Source: Lacticaseibacillus camelliae DSM 22697 = JCM 13995
Lineage (GTDB): Bacteria > Bacillota > Bacilli > Lactobacillales > Lactobacillaceae
Assembly (NCBI RefSeq): GCF_001311195.1
Contig: NZ_BBAJ01000014.1
Coordinates: 1 to 44,022 of the forward strand
Direction of reading: 5' to 3'
DNA: 44,022 bases
The notes beneath the pieces were generated by a model, which had not been told where the DNA came from, ran no database searches, and saw only the letters and a list, made by a program, of their open reading frames with translations. The position numbers and the translations under genes were made by a program. Shown here piece after piece: positions 43,676 to 44,022 of this stretch (position 1 is the stretch's first letter; the number at the start of each line of letters is the position of its first letter).

Positions 43676-43990
43676 TTGAAAAATATTAGTCGGCTGGTGC
43701 GCGCGCAACGCAAAAAGCTCGGCTTGACGATCGAACAACTGGCAGAGCAAGCTGGCGTTTCGGTCAGCTTGCTTTCCCGAGTTGAACGCGGCGACGTTGA
43801 TAACATCAGCATCAAGAAATTAACGGAAATCGGCGATGCGTTGGGACTTACTCTGGCTGACTTTTTTGCGGCCGACCAGTTCGCCGATATCAACACCCTG
43901 GCGTTGCTGAATTACCTCAAAACTTTGCCAGAAGCAAAGCGGCAGCAAATCTCAGCGGCTTTGTTGACATTGTTGCAGTCCTTCGAATAA
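43676..43990 (+). CDS. Small XRE-family transcriptional regulator
   Basis: Probably starts at TTG 43676 (GGAG upstream), with GTG 43655 or 43646 as alternatives. The helix-turn-helix is ISRLVRAQRKKLGLTIEQLA, EQAGVSVSLLSRVERGDVDN and ISIKKLTEIGDALGLTLADF, then a short helical C-terminus (LPEAKRQQISAALLTLLQSF). About 104 residues. The 208 bp before it (43438-43645) are very AT-rich and hold no gene; an upstream promoter may lie there. Confidence 0.8.
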   Translation: MKNISRLVRAQRKKLGLTIEQLAEQAGVSVSLLSRVERGDVDNISIKKLTEIGDALGLTLADFFAADQFADINTLALLNYLKTLPEAKRQQISAALLTLLQSFE

Positions 43991-44022
43991 AAAAGTGGAT
44001 AATGAAGTCGCGGTGCGTCCAA

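Overview
The window looks like the replication-origin region of a moderately GC-rich Firmicute of the family Lactobacillaceae; a Lacticaseibacillus-like organism is my inference. The reasons are the gene order rpmH, rnpA, yidC, jag, mnmE, mnmG leftward and dnaA, dnaN, yaaA, recF, gyrB, gyrA, then rpsF, ssb, rpsR rightward, the LPXTG and WxL-type surface proteins, and the strong AGGAGG ribosome binding sites. The chromosomal origin lies at about 28.4 to 30.4 kb. Genes to its left run on the minus strand and genes to its right on the plus strand, as expected for leading-strand coding.

Layout. (1) 1-2.49 kb: end of an LPXTG cell-wall protein, a frameshifted GNAT acetyltransferase, two tiny membrane-protein ORFs and a gene-poor stretch. 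(2) 2.49-16.26 kb: an integrated 13.8-kb element bounded by an 18-bp direct repeat that forms the 3' end of a tRNA-Lys(CTT) gene. It encodes an integrase, a divergent repressor/excisionase switch, a Prim-Pol and a VirE-type helicase next to an iteron origin, head-tail joining proteins, HNH nuclease, small and large terminase, portal, prohead protease, capsid and a gp6-like connector. It has no tail, holin or endolysin genes. This is the layout of a capsid-forming phage-inducible chromosomal island (cf-PICI), a satellite that builds its own heads and borrows a helper phage's tails. Behind the head genes is a candidate structured RNA and two small minus-strand membrane proteins. (3) 16.3-22.3 kb: tRNA-Lys, prs, a tyrosine phosphatase, nagB with NagR-like operators, a Cof-type HAD phosphatase, a long regulatory leader before two small unknown genes, and a deoxynucleoside kinase. 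(4) 22.3-28.4 kb: mnmG, mnmE, jag, yidC, rnpA, rpmH. (5) 28.4-41.9 kb: oriC, dnaA, dnaN, a WxL-like secreted protein inserted before yaaA-recF-gyrB, then gyrA, an MgtC family protein and the rpsF-ssb-rpsR operon. (6) 42-44 kb: a ClbS/DfsB-like protein, an unknown protein and a small XRE regulator.

Two things run through the whole window. First, about 30 single-base frameshifts interrupt genes that must be functional (dnaA, dnaN, gyrA, gyrB, ssb, mnmE, mnmG, yidC). Almost all are an extra A or T in a run of six or seven, or a lost G or C in a GG/CC doublet, so they look like sequencing or consensus errors and not pseudogenes. I annotate such genes as single CDS spans and say where the frame breaks. 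Second, a family of long imperfect inverted repeats (at least five copies) sits in the intergenic gaps around oriC.

Main points of interest: the cf-PICI with its iteron origin, phased operators, probable protease-capsid fusion and candidate ncRNA; the palindromic repeat family; a bipartite oriC with a clear DnaA-trio; and several small ORFs of under 60 codons.
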